A stretch of DNA of 6,718 bases from CAVSUR01 sp052143655 (GTDB lineage Bacteria > Actinomycetota > Actinomycetes > Streptosporangiales > Streptosporangiaceae): the NCBI GenBank assembly GCA_052143655.1, contig JBKQSL010000540.1, forward strand, positions 1-6,718. Direction: 5' to 3'. A program made the position numbers and the translations under genes. Positions 1 through 5,476 of this stretch are shown piece after piece. The stretch's first letter is position 1. Each line of letters starts with the position of its first letter. The notes under the pieces are model-generated. The model did not search any database. It was given only the letters and a program-made list of their open reading frames with translations, and was not told the origin of the DNA.

Positions 1-304
1 AGGAAAACGCCGTCGAGCGAGGCGCGCTGGAGTGTCACGTCATCCACCTGGACTCCGGCGGCATCTAGTGCGCGAACCACCGTGGTCATCAGCCCGGCGA
101 CTGCGGCCACCGGAGCCGAGAGGCGCATGACCAGGTTGGCGCGGCCGGTGAGGTAGTCATCCAGCGCGGCGTACTGCCCGGTGCGCCCGATGACGCGGCG
201 GACCGCCGCCACGTCCTGACCCAGCACCCGCGCCCGGCCGCCGTCGGGGCGCAGGAGCGTGGCGAACACGCGGACCGCGGTGGTCTTGCCGGCGCCGTAG
301 GTCT
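1..304 (-). pseudogene. Remnant of a DrrA-type ABC transporter ATP-binding protein, internally deleted and 5'-truncated
   Basis: Read on the minus strand from about 300 down, the frame gives YGAGKTTAVRVFATLLRPDG, a Walker A (GAGKTT) and following strand, then a Q-loop region (IGRTGQYAALDDYLTGRANL). This is the pattern of drug-export ATPases of the DrrA family. Directly after NLVMR (about 115-125) the frame jumps to VVRALDAAGVQVDDVTLQRA and SLDGVFL, which is the family's C-terminal end and leaves the window at base 1. About 160 residues are missing between them, including the LSGG signature, Walker B and H-loop, so this cannot be a working ATPase. The N-terminus is also gone: upstream of Walker A the sequence changes to a 25-bp dispersed repeat (285-309). 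What is seen is the motif order and the joins; the DrrA assignment rests on family knowledge. Confidence 0.8.
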
Positions 305-309
305 ACTGG
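285..309 (+). repeat. Dispersed repeat, partial copy D, fused to the Walker A end of the ABC remnant
   Basis: The 25 bases match 3899-3923 (right half of copy B) with a single mismatch. The left 13 or so bases (cttgccggcgccg) are also the reverse complement of an ordinary Walker A coding stretch. The right part (taggtctactgg) belongs to the repeat and not to any ABC gene. The junction therefore looks like a recombination product made through this short shared stretch. Confidence 0.6.
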
Positions 310-319
310 ACTCGGCGGC

Positions 320-590
320 AAGTTCAGAGCCGCCTGGGCGACGTGCGGTCGCCCTGGACCCGCTGGTCTCTACGCGAAGGAGCCAGCCCTTATATAACCA
401 GGGTCTGCGTTTACCTGGCGGACCTGGCGAGTTCGGCGGCGAGTGATCGCGCTGCCTTCTCATCGAGCGGCGCGTGGCCGACCAGGAGCCGGTAGTAGAG
501 CAGGCCGTAGGCCATGTCCATCAGCATGTCGAGGTCCGCGTCTGCCGCGAGTTCCCCGGCAGTCCGGCCGCGCTCTAGCAGGGCGCCGAG
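320..590. repeat. Left copy of a 0.27-kb direct duplication (partner 5477-5740)
   Basis: Both copies start at aagttcagagccgc and run in the same orientation. Bases 411-590 align with 5561-5740 without gaps and with about nine mismatches by eye. The outer part (320-410 against 5477-5560) is more diverged and carries indels. The duplicated unit is the tail of the TetR gene plus its downstream flank. The hairpin that is perfect in the right copy is broken here. Similarity ends at about 590, after which I see no homology to the rest of the TetR gene. Confidence 0.9.
411..590 (-). pseudogene. TetR-family regulator, C-terminal fragment
   Basis: The minus-strand frame ending at the TAA at 411-413 gives the last ~58 residues of a TetR ligand-binding domain, including DLDMLMDMAYGLLYYRLLVG and ending AAELARSAR. 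It differs from the C-terminus of the intact TetR protein at 5561-6148 by only a few conservative changes (A to T, V to M, V to L, A to P). There is no DNA-binding domain: upstream of about 590 the frame continues without a recognisable helix-turn-helix. It is a relic of a duplication whose other half was lost, and should not act as a repressor. Confidence 0.88.
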
Positions 591-692
591 CCATCGCCCG
601 CAGCCGGCGCCAAGCCGTGGCGCTACTGCCTGCCGGCCTGGTCGCCAGATCCTTAAGTAGCGGCCTGCGGGCTGTTCGCCCTGGCCGGAGGG

Positions 693-911
693 TCAGCGTG
701 CGCCAGCGGCGCGGAGCAGCGCAACGGTCCTGTCGAAGCACGCGCGCGTCGCGACCGCGAGCGGCGTCCGTCCCCTCGCGTTCTTCGCGTTTGGGTCGGC
801 GCCGAGTTCCAGCAGGGCCGCGACTACGGCGGGGTGCTCGCCCTTGTCCGCGCGGCAGGCCATAGTCAGCGGCGTCTCCTGGTCGCGGATGGGAACGTTC
901 AGATCGAACCC
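693..911 (-). pseudogene. Out-of-frame C-terminal ankyrin repeats of the globin-ankyrin gene
   Basis: Beyond the premature TGA at 899-901, a second minus-strand frame carries clear ankyrin sequence: FDLNVPIRDQETPLTMACRA, then HPAVVAALLELGADPN, then RGRTPLAVATRACFDRTVAL, ending AAGAR at a TGA (693-695). TPLTMAC and TPLAVAT are canonical TPLxxA repeat starts, and LLELGADPN is a canonical repeat end. Adding one base to the C4 run at 909-912 (G4 to G5 on the coding strand) joins it seamlessly to the upstream gene and gives a 433-residue protein. The frame preservation means the slip is very recent or is a sequencing error. Confidence 0.78.
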
Positions 912-1993
912 CGCGCAACGAGAAGCCCGGCGATCGTCCGGTCGGTGTGCAACGGGCCGAGGCTCTCTGCGCGGGCGGCCTCGGCGCCCTGATCAAGGAG
1001 GAGCCGAACTAGTTCGGTCGAGCCCTGGTTGGCAGCCGAAGTGAGGAGCCTTCCACCCGAAGTGCGCACGTCGGCTCCGCTGGCGAGCAACAGGCGCGCG
1101 GCAGCGACGGACCCTCCGTCCACCGCATAGTGCAGGGGTGTGACCGGGTGGAAGTCCTCGTGCGGTGACTGCACGTTCGCCAGCCCTTCGGCGATATGCG
1201 CCCGAAGCGCGTCGAGCTGGCCCAGGAACGCGGCGGCGAACACGTCCGCCTGCGCGCCGTGATCGAGCAGGTATTGCGCGACCTCAGCCCGGCGTGATCG
1301 CACCGCGATGCAGTAGGGCGAGATCATCACCTGGGTCACGTGAACCGCCGAGCCGGGGATCTCGACGTCCGCGCCCTGGGCGACGAGCCAGCGAACAACC
1401 GCCAGCCGTCCGCGCCGGGCTGCCGTCCAGAGCATCGTGACACCGTCTCCGCCACGCTGATCGATCAGCCGGGGATGCTGCCCGGCGAGGGAGGCGACGG
1501 TATCTACATCGCCCCTGCCCGCCAGCACAAGCGCCTGTTGGAGCACGTCCTTGGGCGCACCGTCGTTCACGAGGCGTGCCGCGGGCCCCTGCAACAGGTC
1601 CATAACGGCGGCTTGCCCGCCCTGACCGACGCCGGCTGCCTGCATGGCTGCACCGAGGTGGCCGAGCCACCGGGCGGACTCGCTGGCCGTGATGAGCCGA
1701 TGCAGATGGCGGCGCTGCACGCCGACATCCCGGCTGCCGCTGACCTCACCTCCGAAGATCGTCTCGAAAAACTGCTTCAGACGTTCCCGTTCGCCCAGGC
1801 GACGGTTTCGAAAGTGGCGAGCGAGCTCCCGATCGTGCTCGAGACGGTCGTAGAGGCCATCGACGATCACGCCGATGCCCGGACGGCCGCCAAGAGCTGC
1901 GAAGAGGCCGGGGCCAGTGGGCACCGGCGACCCGGCGGATGTGCGCGCCATGCCGCGCATCATCGGCCGCGCGCCGAACCGCGTCAAGCCCAT
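899..1993 (-). CDS. Truncated haemoglobin (group II-like) fused to ankyrin repeats; 3' end frameshifted
   Basis: Residues ~28-140 form a 2-on-2 globin: LFAALGGRPGIGVIVDGLYD carries Tyr48 at B10, Phe61 (RHFRN) fits the CD1 Phe, His96 (QRRHLHRLI) fits the proximal F8 His, and Trp109 (ARWL) fits the G8 Trp of trHbO-type globins. Residues ~145-364 are ankyrin repeats, for example GVTMLWTAARRGRLAVVRWL, QGADV, VTPLHYAVDGGSVAAARLLL and ASGADVRT. Expected role is haem-bound O2/NO/redox chemistry or sensing coupled to a protein-binding scaffold; it has no signal peptide or membrane segment, so it is probably cytosolic. The start is uncertain: ATG at 1993 lacks a clear ribosome-binding site, and ATG at 1951 is an alternative that keeps the globin. 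The frame stops early at 899, and true repeats continue out of frame to 693. Domain calls are strong; function is inferred. Confidence 0.85.
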   Translation of the reverse strand: MGLTRFGARPMMRGMARTSAGSPVPTGPGLFAALGGRPGIGVIVDGLYDRLEHDRELARHFRNRRLGERERLKQFFETIFGGEVSGSRDVGVQRRHLHRLITASESARWLGHLGAAMQAAGVGQGGQAAVMDLLQGPAARLVNDGAPKDVLQQALVLAGRGDVDTVASLAGQHPRLIDQRGGDGVTMLWTAARRGRLAVVRWLVAQGADVEIPGSAVHVTQVMISPYCIAVRSRRAEVAQYLLDHGAQADVFAAAFLGQLDALRAHIAEGLANVQSPHEDFHPVTPLHYAVDGGSVAAARLLLASGADVRTSGGRLLTSAANQGSTELVRLLLDQGAEAARAESLGPLHTDRTIAGLLVARGSI

Positions 1994-1999
1994 TCAGGG

Positions 2000-2022
2000 C
2001 CGATTCGCTCAGTGAAAATCGG
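2000..2022. promoter_or_regulatory. Inverted repeat just upstream of the globin-ankyrin start
   Basis: CCGATT (2000-2005) and AATCGG (2017-2022) are perfect 6-bp arms around an 11-base centre, only 6 bases upstream of the ATG at 1993. It could be an operator or an mRNA hairpin near the initiation site. Its only support is symmetry and position. Confidence 0.3.
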
Positions 2023-2024
2023 TG

Positions 2025-2190
2025 TTAGTTGAAGAAGGCGCGCAACTGCGCTGCGACGAGTTCTGGCTTGCCGTTGTTGTCGGCGGCGGTGTGACCGGGT
2101 CCGGGGCAGCGTGACCCGGCGGGCGTTGGGGAGGACGGCGTCGAGCCCGTCGAGGGCGGCGGTCAGGTTTCGGGCGCTCTGTGATCTCCG
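2025..2190 (-). pseudogene. C-terminal fragment of an alpha/beta-hydrolase
   Basis: The minus strand reads LTAALDGLDAVLPNARRVTL followed, after a one-base shift in the G4 run at 2103-2106, by GPGHTAADNNGKPELVAAQL and RAFFN, ending at TAA (2025-2027). The (G)xGHTAxDNxGKPELVA pattern is the end of actinobacterial alpha/beta-hydrolases, with the catalytic His in GHT. Nothing recognisable remains upstream of about 2190, so the nucleophile elbow and acid residue are missing. It lies 31 bases upstream of the globin-ankyrin ATG on the same strand. Identification is from a short tail only; the homopolymer slip could also be a sequencing error, but the missing N-terminus could not. Confidence 0.55.
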
Positions 2191-2278
2191 CCCTCGCCGT
2201 CCTCGATTGCGGAGTGTCAGAACGGCACAGGACCAGCGCTGGAGCGGTCAACGACGGTGGTATGCGACAATCGGTACC

Positions 2279-2488
2279 GTGACCCGCGTTGTTCATGTGC
2301 CCTACGCCGTCGAGCAGGATGAGGACGGCGTCTGGTGCGCCTCTGCCCAGCTCCGCCCCGGCGTCGGCGCGGTCGGCGACGGCCCGACCCCAGAAGCCGC
2401 TATCGCCGACCTGCGCGAGGCGCTGGAGGTCCTGCTCGCCGAGACCGGCCCGCCGGATGAGCTGACGCTGACACTTAACGTCGCCTGA
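2279..2488 (+). CDS. hicB: HicB-type antitoxin
   Basis: This is a 69-residue protein (VVHVPYAVEQDEDGVWCASA, then PTPEAAIADLREALEVLLAE). It matches the HicB partial RNase-H fold: a beta strand, the acidic DEDG turn, then the TPEEAxxxxREALE helix. It lacks a separate C-terminal DNA-binding domain, so it is the short antitoxin type. I chose the GTG at 2279 because the family homology begins there; no Shine-Dalgarno is visible. A -10-like GACAAT at 2266-2271 would put transcription start at about the GTG, so a leaderless mRNA is possible. The stop overlaps the next gene as TGATG, which suggests translational coupling to the toxin. It is expected to bind and neutralise HicA and to repress the operon. 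Confidence 0.82.
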   Translation: MTRVVHVPYAVEQDEDGVWCASAQLRPGVGAVGDGPTPEAAIADLREALEVLLAETGPPDELTLTLNVA

Positions 2489-2715
2489 TGCCTGGCGCCA
2501 TCCCGGCAGTACCGGGGGCGAAGGTGGTCAGGGCGCTCGAACGTGCCGAATTCACGGTCACGAGAGTCAGCGGCAGCCATCACGTCATGCGTCATCCCGA
2601 TGGCCGCACGGTCGTCGTACCGGTTCACGCAGGCCATGACTTGCCCAAGGGCACTTTACGCAACGTCTTGGCCATCATTGGCATGACCGCGGATGAGTTG
2701 CGGAAACTGCTCTGA
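2488..2715 (+). CDS. hicA: HicA-type mRNA interferase toxin
   Basis: The 75-residue protein has the double-stranded RNA-binding-like HicA fold: VVRALERAEFTVTRVSGSHH, MRHPDGRTVVVPVHAGHDLP, KGTLRNVLAIIGMTADEL. The GSHH motif (His31/His32) holds the conserved catalytic His, and the KGTLRxxL helix is diagnostic. HicA toxins cleave mRNA without needing the ribosome and cause reversible growth arrest. The ATG overlaps the hicB stop. The length is typical and all core motifs are intact, so the toxin is probably active. The gene order is antitoxin then toxin, the reverse of the E. coli K-12 operon. Confidence 0.9.
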   Translation: MPGAIPAVPGAKVVRALERAEFTVTRVSGSHHVMRHPDGRTVVVPVHAGHDLPKGTLRNVLAIIGMTADELRKLL

Positions 2716-2738
2716 CCAGCGCCTGGGCGCCGCCCCCC

Positions 2739-2788
2739 AAGAAGTGTCGATTTCCGAGGTTCGGCTTGCCGACGACGTAGGTCTTCTT
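2739..2788 (+). repeat. Dispersed ~50-bp repeat, copy A
   Basis: It begins 23 bases after the hicA stop. By eye it matches copy C (5173-5222) at 43 of 50 positions and copy B (3873-3922) at 38 of 50, all on the plus strand. The most constant part is ttgccgacgacgtaggtctt near its right end. It has no obvious internal symmetry. Confidence 0.75.
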
Positions 2789-2795
2789 TGAATTC

Positions 2796-3010
2796 TTACT
2801 GCGGTCGGCGCGAGACGAACGCTCTCAGGGCAGCCGGAAGGCCACAGTCTCGGTTGAAGCTGCGCTGGCTGATCGTGGTGATTGCAGTTCGCGCTGGATC
2901 GGGGTCATCGGGCGTGGCCACGGTAAGCAGTGAGTTCATGTCAGCCAGATCGCTGGACCGCCGGGCCTCGTCTGTGGCCAGAGGAGTTTCAGCGCCATAC
3001 CGCTGGACGG
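2796..3010 (-). CDS. Possible fragment of an unrecognised protein
   Basis: The minus-strand frame ending at TAA (2796-2798) reads YGAETPLATDEARRSSDLAD, MNSLLTVATPDDPDPARTAI, TTISQRSFNRDCGLPAALRA, FVSRRPQ. Composition is protein-like with fairly high GC3. There is no start codon with a ribosome-binding site: the only internal ATG (at MNSLL) leaves about 45 residues, and the open frame upstream runs into the vapBC promoter. I recognise no family. It may be the tail of a lost gene or chance open frame in GC-rich DNA. Confidence 0.22.
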
Positions 3011-3032
3011 AGGTGGCGGTCTTCCGGCGAAC

Positions 3033-3079
3033 AGCACGATAGCTCCACGGGATAAGTGCTACACTGATAATGTGCTATC
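3033..3079 (+). promoter_or_regulatory. vapBC promoter and candidate autoregulatory operator
   Basis: A -10-like GATAAT lies at 3066-3071, upstream of the vapB GTG and its GGAGGG ribosome-binding site (3081-3086). Around it are direct repeats GTGCTA at 3056-3061 and 3072-3077 (16 bp apart), inverted arms GATAGC (3038-3043) and GCTATC (3074-3079), and AGCAC (3033-3037) complementary to GTGCT. Repeated half-sites across the -10 are what a RHH antitoxin autorepressor would use. The -35 is not clear. The operator role is inferred. Confidence 0.45.
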
Positions 3080-3091
3080 TGGAGGGCTGAC

Positions 3092-3325
3092 GTGACGAAC
3101 GTTACGCTTACGGTCGACGAGGAGATCCTGCGAAAGGCTCGCATCCGCGCCCTGGAACTGGGGACTTCGGTGAACGCCCTGGTGCGGGAGTATCTACGGC
3201 AGCTTGCCGGCCGTTCCACCGCAGCCGAGGGGATAGCGGAGTTCCTCGCGGCGACGAAGGGCGCCGGGGCGGGGAGCGGACCTGAGGGCCGGACATGGAC
3301 CCGGGATGACGTGTATGACCGGTAG
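3092..3325 (+). CDS. VapB-like ribbon-helix-helix antitoxin
   Basis: The 77-residue protein starts with a ribbon-helix-helix: VTLTVDEEILRKARIRALEL forms the strand and helix A, and GTSVNALVREYLRQL forms helix B (residues ~4-40). The C-terminal half is Gly/Ala-rich and flexible, ending RTWTRDDVYDR, as expected of a toxin-wrapping tail. The GTG start has a strong GGAGGG Shine-Dalgarno 5 bases upstream. It overlaps the PIN toxin gene by 11 bases (or 20 if the earlier toxin start is used). It should dimerise, bind the upstream repeats and neutralise the toxin. The specific subfamily is not assigned, so no symbol is given. Confidence 0.85.
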   Translation: MTNVTLTVDEEILRKARIRALELGTSVNALVREYLRQLAGRSTAAEGIAEFLAATKGAGAGSGPEGRTWTRDDVYDR

Positions 3326-3737
3326 GACGTTCCTCGACAGTAATGTTCTCGTCTACTCGGTGGACGAGAGTCCCGCCGAGAAGGTGAAGCACACCCTGGC
3401 GGTCGGGTTGCTCTCCGGCCCGGCTGAGGATCTTGTCGTGAGCACGCAGGTCCTCCAGGAGTTCTACGTGGTGACCACCCGCAAGCTGAAGAGCCCGCTC
3501 AGCGAGGAGCGCGCGGCGAAGGCGGTACGCGCACTCGCGAAACTTGACGTGGTAGGCGTGGACGCCCCGCTAGTGCTCGCCGCGGTCGATACCTCACGTA
3601 CGGCGAAGATCTCGCTGTGGGATGCCCTGATCATTGAGGTGGCGGGCCGGGCGGGGTGCAGCCAGGTGCTGTCGGAAGACCTGAACGCGGGTCAGGTGAT
3701 CCGCGGCGTCAGGATCGAGAATCCGTTCGCTGCCTGA
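3315..3737 (+). CDS. VapC-like PIN-domain ribonuclease toxin
   Basis: The 140-residue protein is a complete PIN domain. The acidic active-site residues are visible: Asp8 (TFLDSNVLVYSVD), Glu49 (STQVLQEFYVVTTRKL), Asp103 (SLWDALIIEVAGRAGC) and Asp122 (VLSEDLNAGQ). Such toxins are Mg2+/Mn2+-dependent endoribonucleases that cut tRNA or rRNA and stop growth until the antitoxin is restored. The start at 3315 fits the family N-terminus (MTGRTFLDSN); ATG at 3306, in frame, adds three residues. The overlap with the antitoxin gene implies coupled translation. All catalytic residues are present, so it is probably functional. After the TGA the same frame stays open for 58 codons to the TAG in repeat copy B. 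Confidence 0.94.
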   Translation: MTGRTFLDSNVLVYSVDESPAEKVKHTLAVGLLSGPAEDLVVSTQVLQEFYVVTTRKLKSPLSEERAAKAVRALAKLDVVGVDAPLVLAAVDTSRTAKISLWDALIIEVAGRAGCSQVLSEDLNAGQVIRGVRIENPFAA

Positions 3738-3744
3738 GTTCCGG

Positions 3745-3773
3745 GCAGATCAGCAGCGATCCCGCTCATCTGC
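3745..3773 (+). terminator. Candidate terminator hairpin after vapBC
   Basis: Arms GCAGAT (3745-3750) and ATCTGC (3768-3773) enclose a second stem AGCG/CGCT with loop atcc (3755-3766). It starts 8 bases after the vapC stop. No T-tract follows, which is common for actinobacterial terminators but weakens the call. Confidence 0.35.
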
Positions 3774-3872
3774 GCCGACCCCGGCTCGGCACTGCCGGAC
3801 GAGCCAGCAGCCCGAGATGCCCTCGAAGCGGCGTCGGGCGGGATCGCTACCGGCGCGATGGCAAGCAGGGCA

Positions 3873-3922
3873 AAGAAGTGTCAAAGTCCGTTTCTGGCCT
3901 TGCCGGCGCCGTAGGTCTTCTG
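3873..3922 (+). repeat. Dispersed ~50-bp repeat, copy B
   Basis: It is the most diverged of the three full copies: 38 of 50 positions match copy A and 37 of 50 match copy C by eye, with changes concentrated at positions 11-27. Its right half is nearly identical to partial copy D at 285-309. It lies 135 bases after the vapC stop. Confidence 0.68.
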
Positions 3923-4171
3923 GCCTAACTGCCGACTGAATCGGCTGCCGACTGCGGCTGATAGTCCGTAATGACGCCGCGAGGGCGTGGCGCTTGGTGT
4001 GGCGACGCGACTCAGCCTTGCCGAGGTGGGTCGTCGGTACCGTCGGTCCACTGCACGGCGTGCCAATGTCGATCAAAGAGACGTTCAGCGCATCACGGCG
4101 GGGGGGCTGCCGCGTAGCATGGCACTAGGCGTTGCTGAACAGATGTGATCTCCCGGCCAGTGAGGAAGCGC

Positions 4172-5011
4172 ATGGCGGCTGGCAACCAGGCAAAGGGGGT
4201 GCCCGCTCCCGGAGCGCGGGCAAAGCGGTCCGAATTCGACGTCGGCGTCGCTCATCCGGCCCGGGTCTATGACTACTGGCTGGGCGGAAAGGACAACTTC
4301 GCCGCCGACCGGGAGGCGGCCGAGAGCGTGATTGCCGCTAGGCCGACCGTCGTCCGTGATGTCCGCGCGAACCGGGCTTTCATGCGCCGGGCGGTGGCGT
4401 ACCTGGCGGCCGAGGCGGGCATGCGGCAGTTCCTGGACATCGGCACGGGCATCCCGACTCGTCCGAACCTGCATGAGGTGGCCCAGGGCATCACGCCTGC
4501 GGCGCGGGTTGTCTACGCGGACAACGACCCGATCGTGCTGTCTCACGCCCGTGCCCTGCTGACCAGCAGCCCGCAGGGTGCCACCGCCTACATCGACGCC
4601 GACCTGCGCGACCCGGGGGCGATCTTGAAGGAGGCGGCCCGGACCCTGGACTTCGCCCGGCCGGTCGCCATCGTGCTGGTCGGGATCTTGTTCCTGATCA
4701 GCGACGACGAGGACCCGTACGGTATCGTCGCGCAGCTGATGGACGCGGTACCGTCTGGCAGCTCCCTGGTGATAACGCACCCCGCCAGCGACGTGAACAG
4801 CGAGGCCGTCGCCGAGGGCGCCCGACGCTACAACCAGTCGGTCGCCACCCGGCAGACCAGGCGCAGCTTCACGCAGGTGACCCGTTTTTTCGAGGGCCTG
4901 GATGTCGTGGAGCCCGGCATTGTGCAATGCCACCGGTGGCGTCCCGGGCCGGGCATAGACGTCCGGGCATACGAGGTGTCGGCCTGGGCTGCAGTCGCCC
5001 GTAAGCGCTAG
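4172..5011 (+). CDS. DUF574/Methyltransf_19 SAM-dependent methyltransferase
   Basis: The 279-residue protein has the family hallmarks in order: an N-terminal HPARVYDYWLGGKDNFAADR (about residues 28-47), the SAM-binding motif FLDIGTGIPT (~87-96), the acidic loop YADNDPIVLSHARALL (~115) that contacts the ribose, DADLRDP (~142), then LVGILFLISDDEDPYGIVAQ and PSGSSLVITHPASD. This family is expanded in actinomycetes; substrates are mostly unknown and some members sit near regulators. It is soluble, with a Rossmann-like fold. I chose ATG 4172 because GAGGA lies 5 bases upstream; GTG at 4145 and 4160 are in frame but have no ribosome-binding site. It is a single-gene unit, and its neighbours do not reveal a substrate. 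Confidence 0.93.
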   Translation: MAAGNQAKGVPAPGARAKRSEFDVGVAHPARVYDYWLGGKDNFAADREAAESVIAARPTVVRDVRANRAFMRRAVAYLAAEAGMRQFLDIGTGIPTRPNLHEVAQGITPAARVVYADNDPIVLSHARALLTSSPQGATAYIDADLRDPGAILKEAARTLDFARPVAIVLVGILFLISDDEDPYGIVAQLMDAVPSGSSLVITHPASDVNSEAVAEGARRYNQSVATRQTRRSFTQVTRFFEGLDVVEPGIVQCHRWRPGPGIDVRAYEVSAWAAVARKR

Positions 5012-5172
5012 CCGTAGTTTCCGGGATTCCGCCCGTGGAGCCGATGTTCTCGCTGGTCAGCGCGCAGGACAGGGGTATGACCTAAGTTGCGACGCCGCGC
5101 CTCGCGGGTCGGCGCCACCGCGCTCGGCCCGGCCGAGCGCGCCGCTGACACGGGCAGCAGCACCCCTAAGCA

Positions 5173-5222
5173 AAGAAATGTCAATTTCCGATGTTCGGGT
5201 TGCCGACGACGTAGGCATTCTG
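5173..5222 (+). repeat. Dispersed ~50-bp repeat, copy C
   Basis: It matches copy A at 43 of 50 positions by eye and lies 161 bases after the methyltransferase stop in the same orientation. The left flank (cagcagcaccccta) also resembles the C-rich flank of copy A, so the repeat may extend about 15 bases further left. Confidence 0.75.
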
Positions 5223-5476
5223 GCCGACCCGGTATTACCGGCCTTGGCATACCGCGTTCCCCGACACTCGGCGGGGGCCGGAGCTTCCCGCCGCGTTCTA
5301 CCCGGTTTGCCCGCTCTCCGTGCTGTGGTGCTGTGCGGCGGCGATGTCGTGCAGACTGAAGAGATGAAGGGCATCGCGGAACTGGACTAGCTGGCTTCGC
5401 CGCGACCGAGCATGACGGCGTCTGGCAGAACGCGGCCGGTGTCTGCCTGCGGGTGGACTTCCAGGAGGGCACCCCC

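Larger units (their letters stand above)
2716..3091. other. Spacer between hicBA and vapBC
   Basis: This 376-base stretch holds repeat copy A at its left end, a possible minus-strand reading frame (2796 to about 3010) and the vapBC promoter/operator region at its right end. I see no RNA gene or insertion-sequence end. Confidence 0.5.
3738..4171. other. Spacer between vapBC and the methyltransferase gene
   Basis: The stretch contains a hairpin just after vapC, repeat copy B, and a 9-bp direct repeat ctgccgact at 3929-3937 and 3945-3953 (16-bp period). A weak -10-like TAGCAT at 4115-4120 may serve the methyltransferase gene. I see no gene or RNA I can support. Confidence 0.5.

Noticed and set aside
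460..996. A single 178-residue minus-strand protein
   Set aside because: The frame is out of phase with both real pieces here: the ankyrin tail (693-911) and the TetR fragment (411-590) read in other frames.
1340..2032. A 230-residue plus-strand open frame opposite the globin-ankyrin gene
   Set aside because: It mirrors the codon structure of the real minus-strand gene, whose globin and ankyrin motifs are unambiguous.
2719..2730. GCGC/GCGC hairpin as a hicBA terminator
   Set aside because: A 4-bp stem with no T-tract is too small to support in DNA of this GC content.
4085..4933. A 282-residue minus-strand open frame opposite the methyltransferase
   Set aside because: It is antisense to a clear Methyltransf_19 gene, has no recognisable domain and no credible start; GC-rich genes commonly leave the complementary frame open.
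2739..5222. CRISPR array made of the repeated ~50-mers
   Set aside because: The copies are 1.1-1.3 kb apart with genes between them and are too diverged; there are no regular spacers or cas genes.
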